DNA of 7,457 nucleotides from positions 1 to 7,457 of the forward strand of contig USKV01000064.1 of assembly GCA_900555355.1 (NCBI GenBank). The letters run 5' to 3'. Below are positions 6,373 through 7,457 of the stretch, piece after piece (the stretch's first letter is position 1; each line of letters starts with the position of its first letter). Below the pieces are notes generated by a model. It saw nothing but the letters and a program-made list of their open reading frames with translations, did not search any database and was not told the origin of the DNA. The position numbers were made by a program, and so were the translations under genes. This stretch comes from an uncultured Collinsella sp. GTDB taxonomy: Bacteria > Actinomycetota > Coriobacteriia > Coriobacteriales > Coriobacteriaceae.

Positions 6373-6457
6373 GATCCCTCGGGGACGGAGGAAAACGTAT
6401 CACCGGGTTAGACTGACCCCTCGTTGATCCGTTTTCCTCCGTCCCCGAGGGATCAAA
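6370..6457. repeat. Long perfect inverted repeat (GGGGACGGAGG hairpin)
   Basis: The 28-nt arms at 6370-6397 and 6430-6457 are perfectly complementary. Past one mismatch, ATCA (6399-6402) and TGAT (6425-6428) continue the stem. The loop is about 20-30 nt. It has no T-tract of its own and directly abuts the yerC terminator, so it is not needed as a terminator. The arm shares the GGGAC core with 2208-2270 and GGGGACGG with 5205-5212. A REP-type or small non-autonomous element is the best guess. Confidence 0.75.
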
Positions 6458-6539
6458 TCTGTTGGCGTGGGGCAAATCTGTCCGCGTGGGCGGGTAGGAT
6501 GGATGCATTGATTATTGCGAACGGTTTGAGCGGAGGACC

Positions 6540-7457
6540 ATGCCTGTTCGAATCTATACCACCAATGCCGGCACGGATTTGAGCGATGCCGAGTCGGCGC
6601 TGCTTGCCGACCTTATTGCCCGTCACGGGCGTGCCGTGTTGCTGGCACCAACGTTTGCCGAGCTCGATCTGTGCCGTCATGATGCGGCGGAAGCCGGCAT
6701 TTCGCTGGGTATCGACTACAAGACACCCGTATCGTGGCTTCGCTCGCTTTGGGAGCTTTTGGGCGACGGGCGCGGTTTCGTCGACAACCTGCAACGTCAG
6801 ATGCTGTTCTCGGACATGATTGCCCGTCGCGACGATGCCGACCTGCAGCCGCTTTCGCGCAGCCAGGGCACGGTGCGCATGCTTGCGCGCATGGCCCGCG
6901 ATGTGCTTCCGGGTGTGGCAGGGACGGGTGCCGAGCGATGCGGTGGCAACAATTGCCAGCCTGAGCCAAAAAGCGATGCTGAGGCTCGCGTGTTCGAGCT
7001 TTTGCGCGCCTACGCGGGCGGTTTGGACCGTCGAGATATGGTCGAGCCCTGCGAGGCGGCTGACATTATGACCAGTGTCCTGGCCGATAGCCTGCCGGCG
7101 TGCACTCGCGCCGTATGCGTGCGCGGTATCACGTCGTTTACGCACGGCCTGCTAGAGCTGCTGTCTGCCGTAGCGAACAATGGGGGAGAGGTCGTCGTGC
7201 TACTTGCCCGCGAGCAGGCGGCGATGCGCGAGGAGCTTGCCGCGGCATTTGATGCCCGCGGTGTGCTGTTTGAGGTCGCGCCGCTGGAGGAGGGTGCCGC
7301 TGCGCCCCAGACTGCCTCCAAGTCCGCCGCTCAGCCCACCTTTGTAGAGGTTGCCGGCCCTCACGCCCGCGCCCACGCCTACGTGGATGCAATCGATGAG
7401 CTGGTAAAAACGTGTGAGGACGCCGCGGTCGACGGCGGTGTCGCGGCGTCCGCGGAC
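6540..7457 (+). CDS. AddB-like helicase/nuclease subunit (PD-(D/E)XK family protein), N-terminal part
   Basis: Open from ATG 6540 to the last base: 306 codons with no stop, truncated by the window edge. GGAGG (6532-6536) lies only 3 nt before the ATG, but an in-frame TAG at 6495 and no other start make this the start. The pattern follows the N-terminal helicase-like region of AddB/RexB proteins: an early beta strand (RIYTTNAG), a strand at RAVLLAPTFAELDLCR (31-46), TPVSWLRSLWELLGDGRG (62-79), and AVCVRGITSFTHGLLELLSA (191-210), which resembles the 'DGF..FTP.....L' block. No Walker A motif (GxxGxGK[ST]) is present at the N-terminus, unlike B. subtilis AddB. The C-terminal nuclease and Fe-S cysteines would lie beyond the window. 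AddAB processes double-strand breaks for recombination; an addA gene would be expected downstream. A poorly conserved linker (about 125-150, 251-268) is rich in A, E and Q. Moderate confidence. Confidence 0.6.
   Translation, partial: MPVRIYTTNAGTDLSDAESALLADLIARHGRAVLLAPTFAELDLCRHDAAEAGISLGIDYKTPVSWLRSLWELLGDGRGFVDNLQRQMLFSDMIARRDDADLQPLSRSQGTVRMLARMARDVLPGVAGTGAERCGGNNCQPEPKSDAEARVFELLRAYAGGLDRRDMVEPCEAADIMTSVLADSLPACTRAVCVRGITSFTHGLLELLSAVANNGGEVVVLLAREQAAMREELAAAFDARGVLFEVAPLEEGAAAPQTASKSAAQPTFVEVAGPHARAHAYVDAIDELVKTCEDAAVDGGVAASAD

Noticed and set aside
6453..7145. 230-residue minus-strand frame opposite the AddB-like gene
   Set aside because: The plus-strand frame is open for 306 codons with an SD sequence, third-position GC bias and family similarity. 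The minus frame has none of these and starts at no promoter.

Overview
The window looks like chromosomal DNA of a high-GC Gram-positive gut bacterium, most probably Collinsella or a close relative in the Coriobacteriia. That is an inference from the GC-rich codon use, the gene content (FucO-type alcohol dehydrogenase, M42 aminopeptidase, YerC-type TrpR-like regulator, AddB-like protein) and the long GGGAC-containing hairpins between genes. No rRNA, tRNA, CRISPR array, transposase or prophage was seen. The window is a run of housekeeping genes separated by structurally rich intergenic DNA.

Layout: (1) 1-504, the 3' part of a FucO-like iron-dependent alcohol dehydrogenase (+), closed by a strong terminator. 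(2) 505-1108, a 600-base gap with two inverted copies of a 25-nt bipartite element and two near-identical CACGTG palindromes upstream of the next gene. (3) 1109-2152, an M42 metallopeptidase (+). (4) A convergent junction with a long perfect hairpin at 2208-2270. (5) mnmA (2289-3389) and cysK (3570-4508), both on the minus strand, separated by a hairpin/U-tract that coincides with the likely mnmA start site. (6) A divergent intergenic region with nested dyads on the cysK promoter, then a four-cysteine Rrf2 regulator (4762-5190, +). (7) A bidirectional terminator and a small four-helix membrane protein of the YvlD/'phage holin 4' type (5331-5696, -). (8) A yerC-like TrpR-family regulator (6021-6320, +) with a UUCG-capped terminator, whose U-tract runs into a second long perfect hairpin (6370-6457). 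(9) The first 306 codons of an AddB-like recombination/repair protein (6540 to the window end, +).

The functional core is the sulfur module. CysK makes cysteine and MnmA uses cysteine-derived sulfur to thiolate tRNA. A divergently transcribed Rrf2 regulator sits where CymR or IscR would be expected. In Firmicutes, CymR acts together with CysK; here the regulator instead carries an IscR-like cysteine cluster, with a changed ligand set. The cysteine desulfurase that MnmA needs is not in this window.

I found no clearly new multi-gene system. The least explained signals are the paired 25-nt elements at 664-688 and 875-899, the concentric dyads on the cysK promoter, the GGGAC hairpin family, and the mnmA promoter that fires into a terminator-like hairpin.
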